40,258 bases of DNA from Cytophagaceae bacterium (GTDB lineage: Bacteria; Bacteroidota; Bacteroidia; Cytophagales; Spirosomataceae), in assembly GCA_027486845.1 (NCBI GenBank), contig JAIXOL010000012.1, positions 1 through 40,258 of the forward strand, given 5' to 3'. Of this stretch, positions 17,205 to 25,889 are shown piece by piece. The position numbers and the translations under genes were made by a program. The notes beneath the pieces are model-generated. The model had not been told where the DNA came from, ran no database searches, and worked only from the letters and a program-made list of their open reading frames with translations. Position 1 is the stretch's first letter. Each line of letters starts with the position of its first letter.

Positions 17205-17238
17205 AAACTCCTGCAAGAAAATCATCTCGCAGGAGTTT
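17205..17238. terminator. bidirectional terminator between the metzincin gene and clpB
   Basis: AAACTCCTGC and GCAGGAGTTT form a 10-bp stem with a 14-nt loop. It starts at the metzincin gene's stop and lies 20 bp past the clpB stop on the other strand, so it can serve both convergent genes. Confidence 0.8.
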
Positions 17239-17257
17239 CACACTACTAAACCCTAAT

Positions 17258-19885
17258 TTATAAGACTTCTTCCACTGAAGCGATATTTTCAAATATAATC
17301 TCGCCTTCTGTGCCAAGTTCCATCATCACTACCGAATCCTTCTGAACTTTTCCAGATAAAATCTCCTTCGATAATTCATTCAAAACTTTGCGTTGAAGCA
17401 CTCGTTTGAGTGGTCTTGCTCCGAATGTAATATCATAGCCTTCTTCACCCAATTTATCCAAAACCACATCTGATGCTTCGAGCGTAATACCTTGTTCGGC
17501 CAAACGAGCTTGAATTTGTTTAAATTGAATCTGCACAATTCGACGGATATTGATTTTTGTCAATGGGTCGAACAATACGATTTCGTCGATACGGTTCAAA
17601 AACTCTGGTCTAACAGACGACTTAAGTAAATTCATGACATCATTTTTGGCTTCCTCTTTGTAAAACAAATGCCAAGCCTTATCATCGCCTTTCGATTCGA
17701 GGTATTTATCTTGTATGAAATGACTACCAATATTCGATGTCATTATCACAATAGTATTCTTGAAATTGGCAGTCCGGCCTTTATTATCTGTCAAACGTCC
17801 TTCGTCAAGCACTTGTAATAAAATATTCCAAACATCAGGGTGAGCTTTTTCTATTTCATCCAACAAAATCACGCTGTATGGTTTACGTCTAACAGCTTCG
17901 GTTAACTGTCCACCTTCTTCATAACCCACATATCCTGGAGGCGAACCCACCAAACGACTCACAGCATGGCGTTCTTGGTATTCACTCATATCGATACGAA
18001 TCATTGCCGAATCATCATTGAACAAATATTCGGCTAAAGCCTTTGCCAATTCGGTTTTTCCAACACCCGTACTTCCCAAAAACAAAAAGCTACCAATCGG
18101 TTTTTTAGGGTCTTGCATCCCTGCACGAGAGCGGCGTACTGCATCAGCTACTAATTCAATAGCTTCCTCCTGCCCTGCTACTCGACGGCGAAGTTCGTCT
18201 TCTAGGTGCAATAATTTTTCACGTTCACTTTGCAACATTTTTGTTACAGGAATGCCCGTCCAACGAGCCACAATTTCAGCAATATTTTCGGCAGTAACTT
18301 CTTCGTTTAACAAATTAGCTGGTTGTTGGTCATTCTTTGCCTGAATTTCATCAAGTTTTTTATTAGTTTCAATCAATTTTCCGTAGCGAATCTCGGCCAC
18401 TTTCCCATAATCACCTGCACGTTCGGCTTGGTCAGCTTCGAGTTTCAGTTGCTCAACTTTCTCTTTCAGTGAGCGAAGTTCATTCAACGAACCCTTTTCA
18501 TTTTCCCATTTCGCCTTCAAATCATCACGTTTTTCGCTCAATTCGGCAATATCTTTGTTTAAAACTGACTCTTTTTCACGATTATTCTCACGGCGAATCG
18601 CTTCTCGCTCAATTTCGAGCTGCATGATTTTACGATTCAATTCATCCAATTCTTCGGGCATAGAATCCATTTCGAGACGAAGTTTCGATGCCGCTTCATC
18701 CATTAAATCAATGGCTTTATCGGGCAAAAATCTATCCGAAATATATCTATCTGATAACTCAACTGCCGCAATAACGGCATCATCTTGGATTCTAACACCG
18801 TGATGCAATTCGTATTTATCTTTAATACCACGCAAGATAGAAATCGCATCTTGTACGTTTGGTTCATCAACCACAACGGTTTGAAATCGACGTTCGAGAG
18901 CCTTATCTTTCTCAATATATTTTTGGTATTCATTGAGCGTTGTCGCACCAATTGTGTGTAATTCTCCACGAGAAAGAGCAGGTTTCAACAAATTTGCAGC
19001 ATCCATAGCACCTTCTCCACCAGCACCCGCCCCGACAAGTGTATGAATTTCATCAATAAATAAAACCATTTCTCCATCTGAATCAGTCACTTCCTTAATT
19101 ACGGCTTTCAGACGCTCCTCAAACTCACCTTTATATTTTGCCCCAGCAATCAACAAACCCATATCAAGCGATACGATAGTTTTTGATTTTAAGTTTTCAG
19201 GAACATCCCCCGAAACAATTCTTTGAGCTAAGCCTTCTACAATTGCGGTTTTTCCGACACCTGGTTCACCCAATAATATCGGATTATTTTTTGTACGGCG
19301 TGAGAGAATCTGTAAAACTCGACGAATTTCTTCATCACGACCAATAACTGGGTCAATTTTCCCTTTTCTTGCCAAATCATTTAGATTTTTACTGTATCGA
19401 GAAAGGGCTTGGTATTTATTTTCGGCGTTTTGGTCTTTCACTGTATTTTTCCCTCTTAATTCTTTTATAGCTGATTTTAAGTTTTTTTCATTCAAACTAT
19501 TCTCTTTCAACAAACTCGCTACCGAGTCTTTTCCTGCAGCCAAACTTAAAAGCAATAATTCTACACTCACAAATTCATCGCCAAATTCTTTTATAAAGTT
19601 GGTTGTTTTGCTCAAGGCTTGGTTGGCATCATTACTTACGTAAACTTGGGCAGTTCCGCCCGAAACTTTTGGGTAAGTTGCAATAATTGTTTCGAGTTTC
19701 GCTAAAATTGTTTCTGGTTTTGAACCTACTTTGTTCAATAGAAAAGCTGAAGTATTTGCATCTTCATCTAAAATTGCTTTCAGAATATGCCCCGTTTCGA
19801 TGGCTTGCTGCCCATTGGCAAGGGCAATTTCAGAAGCCTTTTGAATCACTTCTTGGGCTTTAATGGTGTATTGATTAAAATTCAT
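17258..19885 (-). CDS. clpB: ATP-dependent disaggregase ClpB
   Basis: An 875-residue Hsp100 chaperone that, with DnaK, pulls apart protein aggregates after heat stress. The double-Clp N domain spans about 1-140. The first AAA+ module has Walker [19 protein letters not shown] (about 205) and Walker [18 protein letters not shown]. The ClpB-specific coiled coil follows (about 395-520, [16 protein letters not shown] and later). The second AAA+ module has Walker [20 protein letters not shown], Walker [15 protein letters not shown] and a C-terminal small domain. No IGF/IGL loop for ClpP binding is present. I start at ATG 19885 ([17 protein letters not shown]), which matches other ClpB N-termini, rather than 14 codons upstream. 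No CIRCE-type repeat is evident upstream. Confidence 0.97.
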   Translation of the reverse strand: MNFNQYTIKAQEVIQKASEIALANGQQAIETGHILKAILDEDANTSAFLLNKVGSKPETILAKLETIIATYPKVSGGTAQVYVSNDANQALSKTTNFIKEFGDEFVSVELLLLSLAAGKDSVASLLKENSLNEKNLKSAIKELRGKNTVKDQNAENKYQALSRYSKNLNDLARKGKIDPVIGRDEEIRRVLQILSRRTKNNPILLGEPGVGKTAIVEGLAQRIVSGDVPENLKSKTIVSLDMGLLIAGAKYKGEFEERLKAVIKEVTDSDGEMVLFIDEIHTLVGAGAGGEGAMDAANLLKPALSRGELHTIGATTLNEYQKYIEKDKALERRFQTVVVDEPNVQDAISILRGIKDKYELHHGVRIQDDAVIAAVELSDRYISDRFLPDKAIDLMDEAASKLRLEMDSMPEELDELNRKIMQLEIEREAIRRENNREKESVLNKDIAELSEKRDDLKAKWENEKGSLNELRSLKEKVEQLKLEADQAERAGDYGKVAEIRYGKLIETNKKLDEIQAKNDQQPANLLNEEVTAENIAEIVARWTGIPVTKMLQSEREKLLHLEDELRRRVAGQEEAIELVADAVRRSRAGMQDPKKPIGSFLFLGSTGVGKTELAKALAEYLFNDDSAMIRIDMSEYQERHAVSRLVGSPPGYVGYEEGGQLTEAVRRKPYSVILLDEIEKAHPDVWNILLQVLDEGRLTDNKGRTANFKNTIVIMTSNIGSHFIQDKYLESKGDDKAWHLFYKEEAKNDVMNLLKSSVRPEFLNRIDEIVLFDPLTKINIRRIVQIQFKQIQARLAEQGITLEASDVVLDKLGEEGYDITFGARPLKRVLQRKVLNELSKEILSGKVQKDSVVMMELGTEGEIIFENIASVEEVL

Positions 19886-20162
19886 CGTTTTATGTTGTTT
19901 TAGTAGCACAAGTTTCCAACTTGTCATTCACAGTTTTTAATATTTGTGCGATGCGAAACATAACATCAAAAATTATGCTGATGTATATTTTTCGGAAATA
20001 ATGACTGAAAACAAGTCGAAAATTTAAATAACAAATGACAAAAAGGCAGAAATTAAAGAATTTAAGGACAGAGGAAACTGACAAAACTCCATAAAAAAAT
20101 GGTAAAATAACTAAAGTCATTTTACCAAATTAAATTTTATATTGTTTGTTTATATAAGTTTC

Positions 20163-20453
20163 TTAGAAAAATCTTGAAAAAGCAGTAAATACAAATACGA
20201 ATATCGAAGCCCACATTGGTACACGACGTGCTTTATATGTAGCTTCTTGAAATGCTTTTAAATATTCTAAACGCATCCAAACTACTACAGCCAACAACAA
20301 GCAAAAAGTAAAACTAGCAAACTTAAATGCCATGGCGTGCATCGGCTCTTGTGAAAAGTACAAGAAAATATTGACGAACAAAAGTAGGATTCCAAGTAGA
20401 GTGAATACCTTAAATGACCACATGTAAGTTTCTTTGTCTATGTTATTTCTCAT
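20163..20453 (-). CDS. small membrane protein of unknown function
   Basis: A 96-residue protein with three hydrophobic segments: FTLLGILLLFVNIFLYF, MAFKFASFTFCLLLAVVVWM and MWASIFVFVFTAFSRFF at the very C-terminus. Short charged loops carry KAFQEATYKARRVP. I do not recognise a family. Start ATG 20453 is preferred over the frame's upstream end at 20504, which would add a second hydrophobic leader. It stands alone upstream of clpB on the same strand, about 280 bp away. Confidence 0.6.
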   Translation of the reverse strand: MRNNIDKETYMWSFKVFTLLGILLLFVNIFLYFSQEPMHAMAFKFASFTFCLLLAVVVWMRLEYLKAFQEATYKARRVPMWASIFVFVFTAFSRFF

Positions 20454-20938
20454 TTTTATGCTGTTTATAGTACAAATATAGAATAATAATTTGATACATG
20501 TCAAGTACTTTCTTTATTATTTTGCAAAAACAACATATAACCAAATAATATTTGGTACACTTTCTTTTTATAGTAAATTAAAATATTAGAATAATACAAT
20601 AATTTTTTTCATAAATAGACATTTATATGTTTCAATTTCAACAGTTTGTAGAAATAAAACAATAAATCTGATAAAAATAGGTTTTTCACAAATGAACAGT
20701 ATTTAACTTAAACTTATCACTTTTTTTATAAAATCCTTAATACCATGAAAAATTCTATTAACTGATATTTTTTTGGAAAGACTAAATTGGTCCGTTCCTT
20801 TGGGCAAAATTTGACCAGCAAAATGATATTATAAAAACCCTTTATTAGAATTTACTATGAAATATTCTCAAGAATTGATTTCTTGTTTCAAGAAACTTTC
20901 TTTTACTTTGAATATGTTATCAAAAAAACAGCATATAA
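20454..20938. other. AT-rich intergenic region before osmC
   Basis: Very AT-rich. The only structure I see is TTTCTTG-TTT-CAAGAAA (20879-20895), a 7-bp hairpin about 45 bp before the OsmC start. A 30-codon frame (ATG 20858) that runs into the OsmC start has no protein-like features. No promoter with both elements could be identified. Confidence 0.4.
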
Positions 20939-21358
20939 ATGAAAGTTGAATTAGTAAGAATAGACGATGCATTCCATTTTGAAGCTATTGGGGCATCAGG
21001 CACAATAAATCACATGGATGCCAATGTTGATATTGGCGGACATAACTTAGGTGCAAGACCAATGGAAATGCTTTTGATGGGTTTAGGTGGATGTACTGCA
21101 ATTGATGTAATTTTGATTTTGAAAAAACAACGCCAAGTGGTTGAAGACCTCCGAATTTCGGTTGATGGCGAACGAGTAAAAGTCGAAGGGACAGAAATGA
21201 GTCCATTTCGTAAAATAAATATTCATTTTGCTTTCAAAGGTCAGCTCGATCAAGCAAAAGTTGAGCGTGCTATTCAACTTTCAATGGAAAAATACTGTTC
21301 GGCAACGGCTCAATTTAGGCCAACTTCCGAAATTACGCACACTCTCGCCATCAATTGA
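20939..21358 (+). CDS. OsmC-family protein
   Basis: A 139-residue protein of the OsmC/Ohr superfamily, dimeric enzymes that reduce organic hydroperoxides through two cysteines. Both are present: Cys52 in MLLMGLGGCTAIDVILILKK, on the long central helix, and Cys120 in MEKYCSATAQFR. The ARPMEMLL motif before the first Cys and the final two strands complete the fold. The sequence is closer to the YhfA-like branch (GCTAIDVILILKKQRQ) than to OsmC or Ohr proper, so the peroxidase role is inferred from the cysteines only. It is a single gene, with nothing in the same direction within 80 bp. Confidence 0.9.
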   Translation: MKVELVRIDDAFHFEAIGASGTINHMDANVDIGGHNLGARPMEMLLMGLGGCTAIDVILILKKQRQVVEDLRISVDGERVKVEGTEMSPFRKINIHFAFKGQLDQAKVERAIQLSMEKYCSATAQFRPTSEITHTLAIN

Positions 21359-21438
21359 TTGAAAAAAAAACTCTTGGTATAATATTTGTGATTCAGAAAG
21401 TAATCTATTACTATTTAAAATCATAAAATATTATAAAC

Positions 21439-21633
21439 ATGAAGAATTTAATCATAATTTTGGCATTGGTAGTATCAGTTTCAACTGTTGCTTTAGCAGT
21501 TGGGAAAGAAAAAGGTGGTCGTAAAGCTCGTAGAGATGCAGCAAAAAAAGAAATGAAATGCTGCGATAAAGAATTGGCCAAAGAATGCAAAAAAGAAAGC
21601 AAAGGTTACTACGAAAAGAAAGCAGAACAATAA
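21439..21633 (+). CDS. small exported Lys/Cys-rich protein
   Basis: A 64-residue protein. Residues 1-20 form a signal peptide (MKNLIIILALVVSVSTVALA). The mature 44 residues are very basic and contain three cysteines in KCCDKELAKEC, plus Lys, Glu and Ala repeats. Family unknown. An intrinsic terminator follows within 35 bp, which supports a short dedicated transcript. The Cys pattern might bind a metal, but that is a guess. Confidence 0.65.
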   Translation: MKNLIIILALVVSVSTVALAVGKEKGGRKARRDAAKKEMKCCDKELAKECKKESKGYYEKKAEQ

Positions 21634-21666
21634 TTTTATTTTCTATAATCAGTTGAGTAAGTAAAT

Positions 21667-21696
21667 AAGGTCAATGAGCAATCGTTGACCTTTTTT
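21667..21696 (+). terminator. intrinsic terminator of the small exported protein
   Basis: AAGGTCAA and TTGACCTT pair across a 10-nt loop and are followed by TTTT. Confidence 0.8.
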
Positions 21697-21761
21697 GCTT
21701 TTTTGTTATATGGAATAGTATTTTTTTCTTAATTTAGATAAATAAACAATACATACATTTG

Positions 21762-22586
21762 ATGAGTCAGAAAATATCATTGCGTAAAAACGTACACAAT
21801 ATTCTCGAAATAACGTGGCATCAAAAACTCGGCTTGAGTTTTTGGGTGAATATCTTTCTTACGGTCATTATTTCACTCAATACCATTGCTATTATCTTAG
21901 ATACAGTTCCAAGTCTTCACCACAAATACCACCAACTTTTGCTTGATTTTGAAGTTTTCTCTGTGGTTGTATTCACAATTGAATACTTTTTGAGATTATG
22001 GTCTTGTGTCGAAAACCCAGCCTTCTCAAATCCAGTTAAAGGTCGGCTAAAGTTTATGATTTCAGTATGGGGATTAGTCGATTTACTTTCTATCGCTCCA
22101 TTTTTTTTATCATTATTCATTACTGATTTGGGCTTTATTCGCATTCTTCGCCTGCTCAGAATGCTTCGATTATTTAGAGTAAGTAAGTATTTTCATGCCT
22201 TGCGAGTGATTCAAAAGGTTATGAAAGAAAAGCAAGAGGAACTCGTCTTAAGCTTTGTGTTTATCATTTTTGTACTAATTATTTCTTCAAGTACTCTTTT
22301 CTATTTCGAGCATGAAGTGCAGCCAAATAAATTTTCGAGTATTCCAGAAGCAATGTGGTGGGGTGTAAACGCAATGACAACCGTTGGCGATGCAGATTAT
22401 CGCCCTATAACTCCTATCGGGAAAATCATCGGGGGTCTAATTGCCATTCTTGGTGTAGCACTTTTTGCTTTACCTACCGGCATTTTAGCTTCTGGGTTCG
22501 CTGAGCAAATGCGTGGAAACAAACAAAAAGTTAAATGTCCACACTGCGGTAGTGAATTTCATCATTCTCATTCCTCAAATCTTTAA
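21762..22586 (+). CDS. six-helix voltage-sensor cation channel with a NaK-like filter
   Basis: A 274-residue channel of the bacterial Kv type. S1-S3 occupy about 28-125. The S4 voltage sensor is clear in FIRILRLLRMLRLFRVSK, with Arg at every third position. S5 (ELVLSFVFIIFVLIISSSTLFYF), the pore helix (SIPEAMWWGVNAM) and S6 (IIGGLIAILGVALFALPTGILASGF) follow. The filter after the pore helix reads T-V-G-D-A-D-Y at residues 207-213, where K+ channels have TVGYGD. The tail KCPHCGSEFHHSH is a short zinc-ribbon-like CxxC...H element. I start at ATG 21762 rather than the TTG just before it. There is no partner gene. Selectivity is probably altered compared with K+ channels (see findings). Confidence 0.88.
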   Translation: MSQKISLRKNVHNILEITWHQKLGLSFWVNIFLTVIISLNTIAIILDTVPSLHHKYHQLLLDFEVFSVVVFTIEYFLRLWSCVENPAFSNPVKGRLKFMISVWGLVDLLSIAPFFLSLFITDLGFIRILRLLRMLRLFRVSKYFHALRVIQKVMKEKQEELVLSFVFIIFVLIISSSTLFYFEHEVQPNKFSSIPEAMWWGVNAMTTVGDADYRPITPIGKIIGGLIAILGVALFALPTGILASGFAEQMRGNKQKVKCPHCGSEFHHSHSSNL

Positions 22587-22631
22587 AATATTACTTAAAA
22601 AACAGTGTTAATATTTTTTAAGCAATATTTA
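22587..22631 (+). terminator. hairpin after the channel gene
   Basis: A 17-position stem with a single mismatch (AAATATT.CTTAAAAAA against TTTTTTAAG.AATATTT) around an 11-nt loop, immediately after the stop codon. The T run lies in the stem itself. Confidence 0.55.
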
Positions 22632-22727
22632 TAGCCTTATCACATTAATTGATCATCTATAAGCTATTGATTATAAGACTCTTAGAATATTCATGATTCG
22701 CAAATCGTAAATCGTAAATCACTTAGA

Positions 22728-22758
22728 TTGTTTTTCGGAACAGCCGTGCTTATCTTTG
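22728..22758 (+). promoter_or_regulatory. promoter of purK
   Basis: TTG (22728-22730), 20 bp, then TATCTTTG (22751-22758) match the Bacteroidota consensus. The predicted transcript starts only about 10 nt before the purK GTG, so the leader would be almost absent. Confidence 0.65.
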
Positions 22759-22774
22759 CATAAAAATCTTCTTC

Positions 22775-23914
22775 GTGCAATTCGATAACTCAAAAAAACT
22801 CGGTATTCTTGGCGGTGGCCAATTAGGCAGAATGATTATTCAGGCTGCCATAGACTTCGACTTTACAATAAAATCATTGGATCCAGACCCCGATGCACCA
22901 TGCAAGCATATTGCTCATGAATTTGTCAATGGTTCACTAAAAGATTACGATACTGTGATGGCTTTCGGTAATGACTGCGATATAATTACAATCGAAATTG
23001 AAAATGTAAATATCGAGGCACTTGAAGCATTTGAAAAACAGGGAAAATTGGTATATCCGCAGCCTTCTGTTCTCCGATTGATTCAAGACAAACGCATTCA
23101 AAAACAATTTTATAAAGACAATAATCTTCCTACTGCCGACTTTATTCTGACAGAAAACCAAGCCGATGTAAAAAGTAATCTTGATTTTCTGCCAGCAGTT
23201 CATAAACTCGGTACGGGTGGCTACGATGGTAAAGGAGTTCAGGTTTTACGTACAGAAGCTGATTTATTAAAATCATTTGACCAACCAAGTGTATTAGAAA
23301 AAATGGTTGATTTCGAGAAAGAGTTGGCCGTTATTGTTGCTCGGAATCCAAGCGGAGAAATTAAAACTTTTCCAGTTGTTGAAATGGTTTTCCATCCCGA
23401 AGCCAATTTGGTAGAATATCTTTTCGCACCTGCTGAAATATCGCCGGAAATCGAAACTGAAGCCATAAACATAGCAATAAAAACAGCTGAATCCTTTGGC
23501 ATTGTTGGATTATTAGCCGTTGAAATGTTTTTGACAAAAGAAGGACAAATTTTAATCAATGAAGTCGCTCCTCGCCCACACAATAGTGGTCACCAAAGCA
23601 TCAGAGCCAACGATGTTTCGCAATACGAACAACATTTAAGAGCGATTTTTGATTTACCATTGGGAAGCACAAAAGCTCACTCAAAAGCTGCTATGGTTAA
23701 TTTACTGGGTGAAGATGGCTATTCGGGCGAAGCAGTTTATGAAGGCATGAATGAGGTTTTAGCAATTGAAGGTGTGCATCCTTTTCTCTATGGAAAGAAA
23801 ATCACGAAACCTTTCCGAAAAATGGGACATATAACGATTATCGACCAAAATTTTGATAAATTAAAAGAAAAGGTCATTTTTGTAAAAGAAAAACTAAAAG
23901 TAGTTACGAAATGA
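22775..23914 (+). CDS. purK: N5-carboxyaminoimidazole ribonucleotide synthase
   Basis: A 379-residue ATP-grasp enzyme of purine synthesis, which makes N5-CAIR from AIR, bicarbonate and ATP. Features: N-terminal KKLGILGGGQLGRMIIQAA (pre-ATP-grasp fold), VHKLGTGGYDGKGVQVLR (ATP-binding loop), SVLEKMVDFEKELAVIVARN, and LINEVAPRPHNSGHQSI, which carries the metal- and ATP-binding residues. The length is normal. The start is GTG 22775; the frame has no ATG before the conserved LGILGGG, and the promoter lies so close that the leader is very short. It is followed by purE after a 91-bp gap that holds an inverted repeat. Confidence 0.96.
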   Translation: MQFDNSKKLGILGGGQLGRMIIQAAIDFDFTIKSLDPDPDAPCKHIAHEFVNGSLKDYDTVMAFGNDCDIITIEIENVNIEALEAFEKQGKLVYPQPSVLRLIQDKRIQKQFYKDNNLPTADFILTENQADVKSNLDFLPAVHKLGTGGYDGKGVQVLRTEADLLKSFDQPSVLEKMVDFEKELAVIVARNPSGEIKTFPVVEMVFHPEANLVEYLFAPAEISPEIETEAINIAIKTAESFGIVGLLAVEMFLTKEGQILINEVAPRPHNSGHQSIRANDVSQYEQHLRAIFDLPLGSTKAHSKAAMVNLLGEDGYSGEAVYEGMNEVLAIEGVHPFLYGKKITKPFRKMGHITIIDQNFDKLKEKVIFVKEKLKVVTK

Positions 23915-23927
23915 ATTGAGAGTATAG

Positions 23928-23997
23928 AATTAAGAATTAAGAATTACCACAAAAAAACAATTCTTAATTTTCAATTCATAATTCTTAATTCTTAATT
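23928..23997. repeat. inverted heptamer repeat between purK and purE
   Basis: AATTAAGAATTAAGAATT (23928-23945) and its exact reverse complement (23980-23997) flank a 34-nt loop that contains a third, shorter AATTCTTAATT arm. It can form a long stem in the purK-purE transcript. The same heptamer words recur at 2551-2609 and 28715-28750, so this is a dispersed repeat type. It could terminate or stabilise the purK message. Confidence 0.75.
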
Positions 23998-24005
23998 GAA
24001 ATAAG

Positions 24006-24497
24006 ATGGTTGGAATCATAATGGGTAGTTTATCCGACTGGAAAATTATGTCGGCAGCAGTTGAAATGTTAGAACAGTTTGGAATCCCTTACGAAAAAGA
24101 GGTAGTTTCTGCACATCGGACACCTCAAAAAATGATTGATTATGCCCTTTCAGCTCGTAAGCGAGGTTTGAAAGTAATCATTGCAGGTGCGGGTGGAGCT
24201 GCTCATTTGCCGGGAATGGTTTCGTCAAGCACAACTTTACCAGTTATTGGTGTTCCAATCAAATCAAGTAATTCGATTGATGGTTGGGATTCGATTTTGT
24301 CAATCCTTCAAATGCCAGCGGGTGTACCAGTTGCTACCGTTTCACTCAATGGAGCAAAAAATGCAGGAATCTTAGCAGCTCAAATTTTGGGTTCAAACGA
24401 TGAAGAAATTGCCAAAAAATTGAGAGCCTACAGAGAGGGCTTAAAGGATTTGGTAGAAGAAATGAACGAAGAATTGCAGAAGTCAATTAAAAATTAA
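24006..24497 (+). CDS. purE: N5-carboxyaminoimidazole ribonucleotide mutase
   Basis: A 163-residue class I PurE, which moves the carboxylate of N5-CAIR to give CAIR, the step after PurK. The signature [20 protein letters not shown] (phosphate loop) is followed by [18 protein letters not shown] with the catalytic His, and by [20 protein letters not shown], which closes the active site. Presence of purK means it is the bacterial mutase and not the carboxylase type. Its stop codon overlaps the ATG of the following GNAT gene by one base (TAATG), suggesting translational coupling. Confidence 0.97.
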   Translation: MVGIIMGSLSDWKIMSAAVEMLEQFGIPYEKEVVSAHRTPQKMIDYALSARKRGLKVIIAGAGGAAHLPGMVSSSTTLPVIGVPIKSSNSIDGWDSILSILQMPAGVPVATVSLNGAKNAGILAAQILGSNDEEIAKKLRAYREGLKDLVEEMNEELQKSIKN

Positions 24498-25006
24498 TGC
24501 AAATACTCAATAGTTCAATTAAAGATATCGATTTGATTTTCAAACTTTATGATGAAGCCATTGTTTTTCAAAAAACAAAGTTTAACAAACATTGGCAAGG
24601 TTTCGAACGCTCATTGGTTGAAACCGAAGTCAGTGAAAATAAGCAGTGGAAAATTGTTATCGATGAGCAAATTGCCTGTATTTTTGTAATTACATTTGAT
24701 GATGACCTGATTTGGGGTGATAAAAGCAATGAAACAGCAATCTATATTCACCGAATCGTTACAACCCAAGAGTTTAGAGGTAAGTATTTCGTGAAAATAA
24801 TCATTGAATGGGCAAAAGATTTCTGTAAACAGCACAAAAAACAGTTTATCAGAATGGATACTTGGGGTGATAATGAATCATTGATTGCCTATTATCAAAG
24901 TTGTGGATTTGAGTTTCTTGGCCTTACAACCTTACATAAATCCAAAGGTTTGCCGAAGCATTATGAAGGAGCTTGTCTAAGTTTATTTGAGATAAAAGTA
25001 TCATGA
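24497..25006 (+). CDS. GNAT-family N-acetyltransferase
   Basis: A 169-residue acyltransferase-fold protein that would use acetyl-CoA; the substrate is unknown. Motif A is IYIHRIVTTQEFRGKYFVKIIIEWAKDFC (about 87-115), where the pyrophosphate loop reads QEFRGKYF instead of the usual Q/RxxGxG/A. Motif B is FIRMDTWGDNESLIAYYQSCGFEFLGL (about 116-142), typical of GNATs. Its ATG overlaps the purE stop codon, so it is probably translated from the purKE message, though I know of no role for a GNAT in purine synthesis. The unusual motif A makes the activity less certain than the fold. Confidence 0.82.
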   Translation: MQILNSSIKDIDLIFKLYDEAIVFQKTKFNKHWQGFERSLVETEVSENKQWKIVIDEQIACIFVITFDDDLIWGDKSNETAIYIHRIVTTQEFRGKYFVKIIIEWAKDFCKQHKKQFIRMDTWGDNESLIAYYQSCGFEFLGLTTLHKSKGLPKHYEGACLSLFEIKVS

Positions 25007-25111
25007 GTTGTAGATGATTATTACTACAATATCCATATATAATTATTGATTTCAACTAAAAAGTAATAAAATAACTTGTTTTCCAATTTATAAATTAAAA
25101 CACCTATTCCC

Positions 25112-25825
25112 ATGCAGTTCGAAGACCGAGAAAATCGAGAGCAACGTAATGAACGTCCTAAAGAGCCTACTCGTAACCTGCCTATGGCTGTTTTATTAGT
25201 ACTTGTCGGCATTATTTGTGCTTTACTTTACATTGGCTGGAAGTATATGTCAGATGACACTTCAGGTAGCGATGATTTAACCGCAGTTCCCGCCGATACA
25301 GTCGCAAAAGCCATCAGTAATCAACCTGAGGAAGAAATTGCTGCTACTGAAACAGCGAGCACAACTCCTATTACGAATGGTTTACCAGAGGTATCAGTGC
25401 CAAAGGTGGGCGACAAAAACGAAGCAACAACACTAAAAGAAGAAAAACCAAAAGAAGAGAAACAAAAAGAGGAAAAACCGAAAGACGAAAAACGAAAAAT
25501 TGAAATTCCTGCTGGAGGTGAGTCTTATACACACACAGTTGGCGAAGGCGAAACTTTCTTTGGAATAGCAAATCGCTATAATATCAAGAAAGAAACCCTT
25601 AAAGCAATGAATCCTGATATAGATGAAAGTGGAATAAAAGTTGGCGTAACAAAACTAAAAATTCGTATCAAAGCAGTTCATACGGTTGGTCCAGGCGATA
25701 TTATCAGAGTGGTGAGCAAAAAATATGATGTGCCGCAATCGCTAATTATGCAAGCCAATAAAAAGTCTAAAAATGTAGCTCAAAGAGGAGAAAAATTAAT
25801 TGTTCCGTTTGCCGAGAAGCAATAG
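25112..25825 (+). CDS. LysM-domain protein with one membrane segment
   Basis: A 237-residue protein. A charged cytoplasmic start rich in Glu and Arg (about 1-26) precedes a single membrane segment (LPMAVLLVLVGIICALLYIGW, about 28-48), followed by an acidic linker and a low-complexity Lys/Glu stretch with repeated KEEK (about 108-133). Two LysM domains occupy the C-terminus: HTVGEGETFFGIANRYNIKK (about 141-187) and HTVGPGDIIRVVSKKYDVPQ (about 190-235). LysM binds peptidoglycan glycans, so the likely arrangement is an inner-membrane anchor with the LysM pair reaching the cell wall. It is a single gene with its own terminator. Confidence 0.88.
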   Translation: MQFEDRENREQRNERPKEPTRNLPMAVLLVLVGIICALLYIGWKYMSDDTSGSDDLTAVPADTVAKAISNQPEEEIAATETASTTPITNGLPEVSVPKVGDKNEATTLKEEKPKEEKQKEEKPKDEKRKIEIPAGGESYTHTVGEGETFFGIANRYNIKKETLKAMNPDIDESGIKVGVTKLKIRIKAVHTVGPGDIIRVVSKKYDVPQSLIMQANKKSKNVAQRGEKLIVPFAEKQ

Positions 25826-25844
25826 TTTAGCAAAAGAATATTGT

Positions 25845-25873
25845 AAAAGCCATCGTTTTTGATGGCTTTTTTT
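25845..25873 (+). terminator. intrinsic terminator of the LysM gene
   Basis: AAAAGCCATC-GTTTTT-GATGGCTTTT with three more T is a strong stem and U-tract, 20 bp past the stop. Confidence 0.9.
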
Positions 25874-25889
25874 ATAAAAAACTTTTCTT

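Noticed and set aside
20858-20950. 30-codon frame running into the OsmC start
   Set aside because: It has no protein-like composition, and its overlap with the OsmC start codon is better explained by chance in AT-rich DNA.
21754-21761. TACATTTG directly before the ion-channel ATG as a promoter
   Set aside because: It abuts the start codon, so transcription would begin inside the gene; taken as coincidence.
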